From NCBI GenBank assembly GCA_001801025.1, contig MGWO01000013.1:202476-266475 (forward strand): DNA of 64,000 nt, written 5' to 3'. Position 1 is the stretch's first letter. The number at the start of each line of letters is the position of its first letter. The DNA is from Gallionellales bacterium GWA2_54_124. GTDB lineage: Bacteria > Pseudomonadota > Gammaproteobacteria > Burkholderiales > Gallionellaceae. The notes beneath the pieces are model-generated. The model searched no databases. It was not told the DNA's origin and saw only the letters and a program-made list of their open reading frames with translations. Made by a program: the position numbers and the translations under genes. This document shows, in pieces, positions 19,919-27,531 of this stretch.

Positions 19919-19946
19919 CGCTGGATCAGGCCCAGGCCCGTCAGAA

Positions 19947-19981
19947 CTTTTGCAAGCCGGGATCATTGCCCCCTGCAAAAG
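19947..19981. other. Inverted repeat between convergent genes
   Basis: Perfect 8-bp arms CTTTTGCA (19947-19954) and TGCAAAAG (19974-19981) around a 19-nt loop lie between the second cytochrome and the convergent Gly-rich gene. A clear T-tract is lacking, so a terminator role is possible but unproven. Confidence 0.35.
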
Positions 19982-20048
19982 GGTTCAGTAGTAAGATTCA
20001 ACCGTATTGCAATCAACTAAAACTGACCCGGGCCGTCTAGCGCAGCAC

Positions 20049-20384
20049 TCAACGACCTCCGCGCATCCCCCCTCCTTGACCACCACCCATTCCGCCACCC
20101 GGCCCCCGGGCCGGCACGCCATCCGGAATAGCGAGGCCTTTTTCTCTGGCTTTCTCCTTCATCTCCTCATGATGCTCTTTACGTATGACCTTTCGCGCCT
20201 CGTCTAAAGTTGCATTGCGCATTTTTTTGCGCTGCTCGTTTTGCTCTTCTGATGACATCAATTGCCTGCCGGTTGTCTGCTGAATTCCGGATGGCTCCTG
20301 TGCCGCAATATCGCCCGCCAACGCGACACCAAATGACACAAGCAAAGTACCGGACAATACTGACAAAACCATTTTCTTGTACAT
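20049..20384 (-). CDS. Small exported protein with Gly/Met-rich tail
   Basis: A 111-residue protein with a signal peptide (MVLSVLSGTLLVSFGVALAGD). A charged middle segment (LMSSEEQNEQRKKMRNATLDEARKVIRKEHHEEMKEKAREKG) ends in PARGPGGGMGGGQGGGMRGGR. The middle segment resembles small secreted proteins seen next to redox genes in other betaproteobacteria, but I cannot name a function. The His pair and Met/Gly tail might bind metal; this is speculation. It stands alone on the minus strand between the cytochromes and the CoA-disulfide-reductase-like gene. Confidence 0.7.
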   Translation of the reverse strand: MYKKMVLSVLSGTLLVSFGVALAGDIAAQEPSGIQQTTGRQLMSSEEQNEQRKKMRNATLDEARKVIRKEHHEEMKEKAREKGLAIPDGVPARGPGGGMGGGQGGGMRGGR

Positions 20385-20493
20385 TTTTATCTCCGATTAG
20401 AAAGTTAAAATACGATGTATCAACTTCACTTTGAGGGGAATACCGATTGTATTGCTTAAATCCGAAACTCACTACAACGGCAGACTTCATACA

Positions 20494-22983
20494 TCAGATA
20501 AACAGCGTCGTACCGGATTCTGAGGCCTCGCCCAAAAAGGCTGCTACGCCGCCAATTTCCACGCCGTCAATCAACTCGGACTGGTGTATTCCCATTACAT
20601 CCATGGACATTTGACAGGCGATCATCTGTGCCCCGCCGTCCACCAGACTTTGCAGCAAATGCCCCGGGGTCTCCACCCCCTTGTCGTGCATCACCTTACG
20701 GATCATTTTAGCGCCCAAGCCGTGCATATCCATTTTCGAAATCGAGTTAAGATGATCTACCCCTGACGGCAACATGGAACTGAACATCCGATCCATCATC
20801 GGCTTATCCCGTGCAGGCGCATTTTCACGACGCAGCACATCAAGCCCCCAGAAGGTGAAAAACAGGCTGACCGGCTTACCCATCGCCAGCGCACCATTAG
20901 CGATGATCATACTGGCCATCACCTTGTCCAGATCGTCCGAAAACACGACCAGAGTAAGTTTGTCACGGTTCACTGCTGGCACGGATGTCACAGGTGCGAT
21001 CTTATTCTTGCGCAACAGCACGACAATCAGTCCCTTGTCGGATTTAAGCGACAAGACATCGTTGCCTGTCTTCTTAGCCCATGCGCGGATATCCCGGCCA
21101 AAAGCGGGGTCGGAGACGGTCACTTCCAGCAACTCTCCTGCATCGAGTGCTTCCATCGCCTTGTATGTCTTCATGATGGGGCCCGGGCATTGCAGACCGA
21201 CCGCGTTCAGCGTGTGCAACTCGCCATCTGGCGCGACCAGAGCAGCACTACCGCTACGCTCAGCTTCAATCTCTTCTGGCGCACGACGCTTGATGTCTTC
21301 ATAGTCGAAGATATCCGGATTGGATTGCTTGTCCACCGCCCACGAGTAAGTCTTGTAGCCGCCTGACAGATTGCTGACCTGAGTGAAACCATGCTGTTTA
21401 AGAATGCGATAAGCCAGATAGCCGCGCAGACCAATCTGGCAGAACACCACCACGGGTGCATTGCGATCCAGTTCGTCCAAATGTTCACGAATCTGATTGA
21501 CATCGAAATTGCGCGCCGTCGCGATACTGCCGAATTCGTACTCTTCGGCCGTGCGCACATCGATGAGTTGAAGTTCAGATGACTTTGCGAGCAATCGCTC
21601 ATGCAATTCGCGCCAGCCTATCATCTCGTGGGATTGATTGAGCAAATTGACGGCAACATAGCCTGCGATATTAATCGGATCCTTAGCAGCACCGAAGGAC
21701 GGCGCGTAAGCCAATTCCAGCTCGGCCAGATCTTCCACATTCAGGTTGCCATGTATTGCGGTCGAAATCACATCAATCCGCTTATCCGCCCCGTCCGCTC
21801 CCACCGCCTGCGCGCCGAGTATTTTTCCCTCCGGCGTAAATAACAATTTCAAACTGATCTGCTTAGCGCCGGGGTAATAGCTCGCGTGCGAACCGCTATG
21901 TGTAATGCAGCTGAGAAATGGGATTCCCGCCGCGGTCAGTTGTTTCTCGTTCAGACCGGTGGTTGCAGCAGCCAGATCAAACGCCTTAAGAATCGACGTG
22001 CTCTGAGTGCCACGATATTGCTGTGCATTGCCGAACACAATATTATCGGCGGCCATGCGCCCCTGACGGTTGGCAGGTCCTGCCAGCGGAATCAATGCCT
22101 GAAGACCACTGATGAACTGAGTGACCTCGATCGCATCGCCTACTGCATAAATATCCGGATCGGAGGTCTGCAAATAGCTGTCCACCTTAATCCCGCCAGT
22201 ACTGCCCAATTCCAAACCGCAGGCGCGCGCCAGCGTGGTTTCCGGACGCACCCCGATCGCCAGCACCACCATATCTGCCTGCAGACGGCGGCCACTGCCA
22301 AGATATACAACGGTATGGTCATCTCTGTCCTCAAAGCGCTCCACCTTATCCGACAGGTAAAGTTCGACATTCTTGTCTTTCATGTGGGAATGAACGATGG
22401 CGGCCATCTCGTAATCAAGCGGCAGCAGGATCTGGTCGGCGCCTTCCACCAGCGTAGTAAAAATTCCTTTTTCATGGAGATTTTCGGCGACTTCAATGCC
22501 GATAAAACCACCGCCGATTACCACCGCGCGGCGCGGCGCATGCTGTTCGAGATGCGCCATGATACGATCCAGATCGGGAATATTGCGCAAACCGAAGATG
22601 CGCGGTGAATCGATACCGGGCAGTTTGGGGCGCACGGGTTCAGCACCCGGCGAGAGCAGCAGCTTATCATAAGACTCGTCATACTCATCGCCACTGGCAA
22701 GATCGCGCAGACGTACCACTTTAGCATTGCGATCAATGGCGATAGCCTCTGTTTTACTGCGCACGTCCACTCGGTAGCGCGCCTCGAATGCCGGTTCAGA
22801 AGTGACGAGCAGCTGATCGCGTTGTTCAATAGTACCTGATATGTAATAAGGCAAGCCGCAGTTGGCGAAACTGATATACGGGCCGCGCTCTATCATGAGT
22901 ATCTCGGCACGCTCATCATTGCGGCGAATCCGCGCTGCCGCGGTGGCGCCTCCGGCGACACCCCCTATAATAATCACTTTCAT
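20494..22983 (-). CDS. CoA-disulfide-reductase-like FAD/NAD oxidoreductase fused to rhodanese, TusA and DsrE2 modules
   Basis: An 829-residue cytoplasmic protein with four modules. Residues 1 to about 450 are a pyridine nucleotide-disulfide oxidoreductase (VIIIGGVAGGATAAARIRR) with the single redox Cys of the CoADR/NADH-oxidase group at Cys42 (NCGLPYY). A rhodanese domain follows (active Cys515 in VVFCQIGLRG), then a TusA/SirA domain (Cys599 in QCPGPIMK), then a DsrE/DsrF-like domain from about residue 660 (VVFSDDLDKVMASMIIANGAL, with Cys in MIACQMSMDVMG). All four are sulfane-sulfur carriers or persulfide enzymes, so a persulfide relay within one chain is likely. The fusion type is known in other bacteria. 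It is divergent from an exported rhodanese. Confidence 0.9.
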   Translation of the reverse strand: MKVIIIGGVAGGATAAARIRRNDERAEILMIERGPYISFANCGLPYYISGTIEQRDQLLVTSEPAFEARYRVDVRSKTEAIAIDRNAKVVRLRDLASGDEYDESYDKLLLSPGAEPVRPKLPGIDSPRIFGLRNIPDLDRIMAHLEQHAPRRAVVIGGGFIGIEVAENLHEKGIFTTLVEGADQILLPLDYEMAAIVHSHMKDKNVELYLSDKVERFEDRDDHTVVYLGSGRRLQADMVVLAIGVRPETTLARACGLELGSTGGIKVDSYLQTSDPDIYAVGDAIEVTQFISGLQALIPLAGPANRQGRMAADNIVFGNAQQYRGTQSTSILKAFDLAAATTGLNEKQLTAAGIPFLSCITHSGSHASYYPGAKQISLKLLFTPEGKILGAQAVGADGADKRIDVISTAIHGNLNVEDLAELELAYAPSFGAAKDPINIAGYVAVNLLNQSHEMIGWRELHERLLAKSSELQLIDVRTAEEYEFGSIATARNFDVNQIREHLDELDRNAPVVVFCQIGLRGYLAYRILKQHGFTQVSNLSGGYKTYSWAVDKQSNPDIFDYEDIKRRAPEEIEAERSGSAALVAPDGELHTLNAVGLQCPGPIMKTYKAMEALDAGELLEVTVSDPAFGRDIRAWAKKTGNDVLSLKSDKGLIVVLLRKNKIAPVTSVPAVNRDKLTLVVFSDDLDKVMASMIIANGALAMGKPVSLFFTFWGLDVLRRENAPARDKPMMDRMFSSMLPSGVDHLNSISKMDMHGLGAKMIRKVMHDKGVETPGHLLQSLVDGGAQMIACQMSMDVMGIHQSELIDGVEIGGVAAFLGEASESGTTLFI

Positions 22984-23291
22984 CTTGCATCCTTAAAAGG
23001 GTAGTTAAACCGTCGATTACACATCGAGAGCAGTCGAAAATATCGTTTAGCAACGCTCATCGCAGTAGTTACCAGACACACTCAACAAAACGCTAGCCGA
23101 CAGAGACTGCAACCGTTCGATAGCGATTAATAAGCTACGATCAGCTGGAATTTTCAGCCTAAATGATTTTAATTACAAGCATATTATAATATTCTTACAT
23201 AGAAGTCTTTATTGCGACATTTATCACAGATCACTGATAACACTTCAAATATCATGTACCACCATTCCCACCCTTCACTCAGGATCTCAGC
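22984..23291. promoter_or_regulatory. Divergent regulatory region of the sulfur-handling gene pair
   Basis: A 308-bp AT-rich region between the oxidoreductase fusion (minus) and the rhodanese (plus). The recognisable feature is the palindrome at 23177-23196, which contains TATAAT on both strands. No ORF is supported here. Confidence 0.55.
23177..23196. promoter_or_regulatory. 20-bp near-perfect palindrome overlapping back-to-back -10 boxes
   Basis: AAG-N-ATATTATAATAT-N-CTT: the central 12 bp is a perfect palindrome and the outer 3 bp on each side also pair. TATAAT occurs on the plus strand (23185-23190) and on the minus strand (23188-23183), so one bound repressor could block both promoters. 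Persulfide-sensing ArsR-family repressors would fit the neighbouring genes, but no regulator gene is adjacent. Confidence 0.5.
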
Positions 23292-23696
23292 ATGAAATTA
23301 ACCACTAAAAAAATATCACTGACGCTAGCGACCCTGTTAGTTATGATGCTCGGCGCTCAACGCTTACAAGCCACAACGGATGTAGATATTGATGTAACAC
23401 AAGCACACACCCTGAATAGGCAAGGGGCGTTGTTACTGGATGTGCGGGAGCCCAGCGAATATACTGAAGTGCATGCGCCCAATGCCACACTGATTCCGTT
23501 GGGCCAGCTGAGTGCAAGACTCAATGAAATTTCGGCATACAAAGACAAACCCATCGTCGTGATGTGCCGCTCCGGGAGGCGCTCTGCAAAGGCCGTCCAT
23601 CTGTTGCAGGAAGCGGGATACAGTCACGTTAACAATATAGCGGGCGGCATACTGGCGTGGGAAAAATCAGAACTGAAAGTAGTGCGTCCGAATTGA
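23292..23696 (+). CDS. Exported single-domain rhodanese
   Basis: A 134-residue protein with a signal peptide (LTLATLLVMMLGAQRLQA) and one rhodanese domain. The CH2-like segment LLLDVREPSEYTEVHAPNATLIPLGQL precedes the active loop CRSGRRS, and the domain ends IAGGILAWEKS. It would transfer sulfane sulfur in the periplasm. The divergent partner is the CoADR-rhodanese-TusA-DsrE protein, suggesting coordinated handling of reduced sulfur on both sides of the membrane (inference). Confidence 0.88.
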   Translation: MKLTTKKISLTLATLLVMMLGAQRLQATTDVDIDVTQAHTLNRQGALLLDVREPSEYTEVHAPNATLIPLGQLSARLNEISAYKDKPIVVMCRSGRRSAKAVHLLQEAGYSHVNNIAGGILAWEKSELKVVRPN

Positions 23697-23723
23697 AAAA
23701 TCACGAATATCAGACGCAAAAAA

Positions 23724-23742
23724 GGCCATCGTCAAGATGGCC
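23724..23742 (-). terminator. Terminator of the peroxiredoxin gene, possibly bidirectional
   Basis: Perfect 7-bp stem GGCCATC/GATGGCC with a 5-nt loop. On the minus strand it is followed by TTTTTTGCG, a good intrinsic terminator for the peroxiredoxin transcript. On the plus strand only a short CTTT follows, so it may also weakly end the rhodanese transcript. Confidence 0.8.
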
Positions 23743-23770
23743 CTTTACTTGTAAAACGAGGTGAAACGGC

Positions 23771-24376
23771 TTACAAACTCTGTGCGTGATCAGCCAGATA
23801 TTGTGCAACCCCTTCCGTGGATGCGTTCATACCGGCTTTACCCTTTTTCCAGCCTGCAGGACACACTTCACCATGCATTTCGAAAAATTGCAGCGCATCG
23901 ACCATACGCAGCATCTCGTCGATATCGCGGCCTAACGGCAACATGTTCACAACCTGATGCATCACCACACCTGTCTTATCGATCAGGAAAGAGCCGCGCA
24001 ATGCAACACCTGCACCGGCCAGTTCAACGTCATAGGCCTGGCAGATTTCATGTTTGATATCAGCCACCAGCGGATAACCAACCTGACCGATACCGCCCTT
24101 ATTGACCGGTGTATTTTTCCATGCAAGATGGGTAAATTGCGAGTCAATCGACACGCCGATGACTTCCACGCCACGGTTTTTGAACTCCGCCAGACGATGA
24201 TCAAATGCAATCAACTCGGAAGGGCAGACGAACGTAAAATCGAGCGGGTAAAAAAAGATCACCGCAGCCTTGCCTGCAATGTGGCTCTTCAGATTGAACG
24301 ATTCGTTAATTTCGTTGTTGCCCATTACGGCGGCGGCGGTAAAATCGGGTGCTGCTTTGCCTACGAGAACTGCCAT
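23771..24376 (-). CDS. 2-Cys peroxiredoxin (AhpC/TSA family)
   Basis: A 201-residue cytoplasmic peroxidase that reduces H2O2 and organic peroxides. The peroxidatic cysteine is Cys51 in FTFVCPSE and the resolving cysteine Cys172 in GEVCPAGW, so it is a typical 2-Cys enzyme of the Prx1/AhpC group. The segment GVSIDSQFTHLAW is also conserved. AGGAG lies upstream of ATG 24376. No AhpF or OxyR gene is adjacent in the window; it has its own terminator and appears monocistronic. Confidence 0.93.
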   Translation of the reverse strand: MAVLVGKAAPDFTAAAVMGNNEINESFNLKSHIAGKAAVIFFYPLDFTFVCPSELIAFDHRLAEFKNRGVEVIGVSIDSQFTHLAWKNTPVNKGGIGQVGYPLVADIKHEICQAYDVELAGAGVALRGSFLIDKTGVVMHQVVNMLPLGRDIDEMLRMVDALQFFEMHGEVCPAGWKKGKAGMNASTEGVAQYLADHAQSL

Positions 24377-24442
24377 GTTTATCTCCTGAAGTTGAATGTA
24401 TCGGGTGATGCAATTTAGGGTATTAACCTCATTTCGTCAACC

Positions 24443-26227
24443 TTAAGCATCTTGTGGAATTAAGTTTGCACCGGCGGAAAACTGAACGCTGTGCAACTGT
24501 GCATAGACGCCTTTTTTAGCCAGCAATTCGCTGTGGGTGCCGATCTCGGCGATTTCACCTTTATGCATTACGACGATGCGGTCTGCTTTTTCGATCGTGG
24601 ATAGCCGGTGTGCAATCACCAGCGTGGTACGCCCCTGCATCAGCGTTTCCAATGCCGCCTGCACATGACGCTCAGACTCAGAATCCAGAGCCGAGGTCGC
24701 CTCATCCAAAATCAGCACCGGCGCATCCTTTAAAATCGCACGGGCAATCGCAATGCGCTGACGCTGACCGCCGGAAAGCTTGACGCCGCGCTCCCCCACC
24801 AGCGTATTCAAGCCTTCTGGCCATTCGCGTATAAACTCCATCGCGTGAGCCGCCGTGGCCGCCGAGATGATCTCGGACTCGCTGACCACCCGCGTCTGCC
24901 CGTAGGCAATGTTCGCGGCAAGCGTGTCATTGAACAGCAACACCTCCTGACTCACCAGCGCAATATTGGCGCGCAAACTTGTCAGCGTCAGCTCGTTCAG
25001 ATTATATCCGTCCAGCGTAATGCGCCCGCTGCCCGGCAGATAAAACCGGGGAACCAGATTGGCAAGCGTACTTTTACCGCTACCCGATGCGCCGACCAAC
25101 GCCACCGTTTCTCCTGCAGGAATATCCAGACAAATATCGCTCAGCGCCTGGCGAATAACACTTTTTTCATCGGTCGACTCACTTTGATAGGCAAAATTAA
25201 GATGTTCAATATGCAATGCACCCCTCGCACGCCCGATGGCAACCGTTCCGGCATCCGGTTCACTAGCGGTATCGAGCAGTTCAAACACACTCTCCGCTGC
25301 GGCAAGGCCGCGCTGCATATGCTCGCTAATACCCGTCAAACGCTTGATGGGGGCTGTCAACATCAGCATCGCCGCGACAAACGACAAAAAACCGCCGACG
25401 CTGGTCGCATCGGTCTTCGCTTGCGCGGTGGCCAGATAAATAATGACTGCCAGCGCAACGGCTGCAACCAGTTGCACCAAGGGCACGTTCGCCGCCGCCG
25501 CTGCCGCCTGTTTCATGGCATGACGGCGCATCCAGTTGGTCTCGCTGGTAAAGCGCTGCTCTTCATACTGCTGACCGCCGAACAGCTTGACGACTTTATG
25601 CGCGCCCACGCTCTCTTCGATGACTTGCGTGACATTTCCCATCGCGCGCTGCGAATCACGGCTGGAATTGCGCAGGCGGCGATTGATGGTGTAAATTACC
25701 AGTGCGACGGCCGGCGTGACGATCAGCGAGAGCAAGGTGAGTTTCCAGTTCAGATATAACAGCCACCCCATCAGTCCTACGATGATAATGGAGTCGCGGA
25801 TCGTGACGGTGACAACGCTCGTTGCCGCTGCCGTGACCTGAGTGACATCGAACGTGAGTTTGGAAATCAGATTGCCGGTGGCATGGTTGTCGTAATACGC
25901 CGTCGGCAGGGTCAGCAGTTTGCGGAACATCTCACCGCGCAAATCCATCACCACCTTGTTGCCCACCCAGTTGATCGCATAGGATGCAACGAATCCTGCG
26001 ATTCCGCGCACCAAAAAAATCAGAATGATGATCAGCGGCGCCCAGCGGATAACGAAATCATCCTTCTGCACAAACGTGCCGTCCAGCATGGGTTTGAGCA
26101 GCGCCGGCAACAGCGGCTCGGTCGCCGCCGCAATCGCCGTCCCGACAATGGACGCGGCAAACACGCGCCAATACGGTTTCACATAGGAGAGCAGACGCAA
26201 ATACAACTGAGAGGTCGAAAGATTCAT
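24443..26227 (-). CDS. msbA: MsbA, lipid A / phospholipid flippase ABC transporter
   Basis: Half-transporter with fused membrane and ATPase domains, about 594 residues. The N-terminal ABC exporter membrane domain has six helices (residues about 20-320). The nucleotide-binding domain has Walker A ALVGASGSGKSTL, signature VKLSGGQRQRIAIARAIL, Walker B APVLILDEATSALD, and the H-loop VIAHRLST. The opening LYLRLLSYVKPYWRVFAASIVGTAI and length match MsbA. ATG 26227 is chosen over the GTG at 26236; neither has a clear ribosome-binding site. A kdo/lipid A export role fits, but no lpxK is adjacent here. Confidence 0.9.
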   Translation of the reverse strand: MNLSTSQLYLRLLSYVKPYWRVFAASIVGTAIAAATEPLLPALLKPMLDGTFVQKDDFVIRWAPLIIILIFLVRGIAGFVASYAINWVGNKVVMDLRGEMFRKLLTLPTAYYDNHATGNLISKLTFDVTQVTAAATSVVTVTIRDSIIIVGLMGWLLYLNWKLTLLSLIVTPAVALVIYTINRRLRNSSRDSQRAMGNVTQVIEESVGAHKVVKLFGGQQYEEQRFTSETNWMRRHAMKQAAAAAANVPLVQLVAAVALAVIIYLATAQAKTDATSVGGFLSFVAAMLMLTAPIKRLTGISEHMQRGLAAAESVFELLDTASEPDAGTVAIGRARGALHIEHLNFAYQSESTDEKSVIRQALSDICLDIPAGETVALVGASGSGKSTLANLVPRFYLPGSGRITLDGYNLNELTLTSLRANIALVSQEVLLFNDTLAANIAYGQTRVVSESEIISAATAAHAMEFIREWPEGLNTLVGERGVKLSGGQRQRIAIARAILKDAPVLILDEATSALDSESERHVQAALETLMQGRTTLVIAHRLSTIEKADRIVVMHKGEIAEIGTHSELLAKKGVYAQLHSVQFSAGANLIPQDA

Positions 26228-26268
26228 GGCGCGCACTTTATCAGAAAAGCAGGGCGTTCGGACTGGCC

Positions 26269-26862
26269 TTAAAGATCAATGCCGGCCTGCGCGCGAATAC
26301 CGGCACGGAAGGCATGCTTGACATCATTAATTTCGCTGACGGTATCGGCAAGATCAATCAAATCTTTTGAAGCCGCGCGCCCGGTAATCACCACATGCTG
26401 ACTGACAGGGCGAGCAGCCAGATCAGCGCACACCTGCGCTGCATCCAGATAACCGTAATTGAGCAGATAGGTCAGTTCGTCGAGCACCACAAGATGCAAG
26501 GACGCATCCTGCAACAGCGTTTGTGCAACGGCCCAGCCGCGTAATGCGCTCGCGACATCCGATTCGCGATCTTGCGTATCCCAGGTAAAACCGTCACCCA
26601 GCACATACCATTGCACGCCAGACTGACGGGAGAAAAACGCCTCTTCACCGGTGTCGCGGCGCGATTTAAGAAATTGCGCCACACCAACCCGATGACCATA
26701 CCCCAGACTGCGTGCCACCATCCCGAAGGCTGAACTCGATTTTCCCTTGCCGTTACCCGTCAGAACAAGCAACAGCCCCTTATCCCGATCGGCGCTGGCA
26801 ATAGCCGCATCCACCACGGCCTTTTTGCGGGCCATGCGGTTGCGGTGATGACTATCAGGCAT
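26269..26862 (-). CDS. cobO: Cob(I)yrinic acid a,c-diamide adenosyltransferase (CobO/BtuR)
   Basis: Adenosylates corrinoids in B12 synthesis or salvage. The P-loop LTGNGKGKSSSAFGM, the segment RSLGYGHRVGVAQFLK, the Walker-B-like LVVLDELTYLLNYGYLD, and the ending VKHAFRAGIRAQAGIDL identify the CobA/CobO/BtuR family. ATG 26862 (198 residues) overlaps the end of the upstream membrane-protein gene by 8 bp; the track start at 26940 reads through that gene in another frame. No Shine-Dalgarno is obvious, which suggests coupling. It is the last gene of a B12-regulated locus. Confidence 0.93.
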   Translation of the reverse strand: MPDSHHRNRMARKKAVVDAAIASADRDKGLLLVLTGNGKGKSSSAFGMVARSLGYGHRVGVAQFLKSRRDTGEEAFFSRQSGVQWYVLGDGFTWDTQDRESDVASALRGWAVAQTLLQDASLHLVVLDELTYLLNYGYLDAAQVCADLAARPVSQHVVITGRAASKDLIDLADTVSEINDVKHAFRAGIRAQAGIDL

Positions 26863-27424
26863 GTTCGGCGTCAGTCGCAGCACTGCTGCGTGCGAACACG
26901 ACATACAACAAGGTGGCGGGAACCAGATAAATGACGGCACCGCTCACGTAAGGCACATAGTACTGGGTAACTTCAGACGCATACTGCATGGCGCTCATCC
27001 CCGCATACCGATCCGAAAACAGGTAAAACGAAGCATTTGAGATCACAAAGGCCGCATTGACGGCGGCCAGCGACAGCGCAGAAAACCAGCCCAGACTGCG
27101 CAGGTTATTCTGGTGCAGACCTGCGTAATAGCGGCCTGCGAACCACAGCACGGCATAGGTTGGAATCAAAAAACCATAGGCTGGCGTCATACAGTAATCG
27201 CTCACGCCGAATTGGGTGACCGCGGTGAAATCAAGCAGAGCAGCCTCCATCAACAACAAACCGAAAAACAGCGGACTGGCCATCACAGCTCCCGCAAGCA
27301 GAAACACTGCCAGCGACGCATCGGGCAGATGCAGACCCGTGCCAAAATGATGCATACGGGTGAATGCCATAAGCGCAACAAGCGCCACTAAAATGGCGGT
27401 TTTTTTAATCTGGATGTGATTCAT
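26855..27424 (-). CDS. Polytopic membrane protein of the cobalamin locus
   Basis: A 189-residue protein with about five or six hydrophobic segments (TAILVALVALMAFTR, ASLAVFLLAGAVMASPLFFGLLLMEAALLDF, AYGFLIPTYAVLWFAGRYY, GWFSALSLAAVNAAFVISNASFYLF, YYVPYVSGAVIYLVPATLLYVVF). I do not recognise a catalytic motif. The size, topology and place between a BtuB-like receptor and cobO suggest an inner-membrane corrinoid or cobalt uptake component, perhaps like an ECF S-component. This is inference. GGAG lies 5 nt before the ATG. Confidence 0.75.
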   Translation of the reverse strand: MNHIQIKKTAILVALVALMAFTRMHHFGTGLHLPDASLAVFLLAGAVMASPLFFGLLLMEAALLDFTAVTQFGVSDYCMTPAYGFLIPTYAVLWFAGRYYAGLHQNNLRSLGWFSALSLAAVNAAFVISNASFYLFSDRYAGMSAMQYASEVTQYYVPYVSGAVIYLVPATLLYVVFARSSAATDAEHA

Positions 27425-27440
27425 TACATCTCCTTAAATT

Positions 27441-27478
27441 GGGTAGCGGCGCAATGATACCAAACTGCGCAACTACCC
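27441..27478 (-). promoter_or_regulatory. Leader hairpin upstream of the membrane protein gene
   Basis: Arms GGGTAGCGGCGCA (27441-27453) and TGCGCAACTACCC (27466-27478) are complementary at 11 of 13 positions with a 12-nt loop, 17 bp upstream of the gene's start codon. It has no T-tract. It could shield the ribosome-binding site or stabilise the mRNA 5' end after processing. Confidence 0.5.
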
Positions 27479-27481
27479 GCT

Positions 27482-27505
27482 AAAAAACAAGGCGGCAACA
27501 CCGCC
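27482..27505 (-). terminator. Intrinsic terminator upstream of the membrane protein gene, between it and btuB
   Basis: On the minus strand GGCGG-TGTTG-CCGCC (27505-27491) is followed by TTGTTTTTTA. It comes 26 bp after the btuB stop, so the receptor transcript is at least partly terminated before the membrane protein and cobO. Confidence 0.75.
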
Positions 27506-27531
27506 CTTGCCGGCATCAAAATGAAGGATAC

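Noticed and set aside
24845-25759. 304-aa plus-strand ORF opposite msbA
   Set aside because: It is antisense to a well-conserved ABC transporter and its composition (Arg, Gln, His rich) is typical of a shadow frame.
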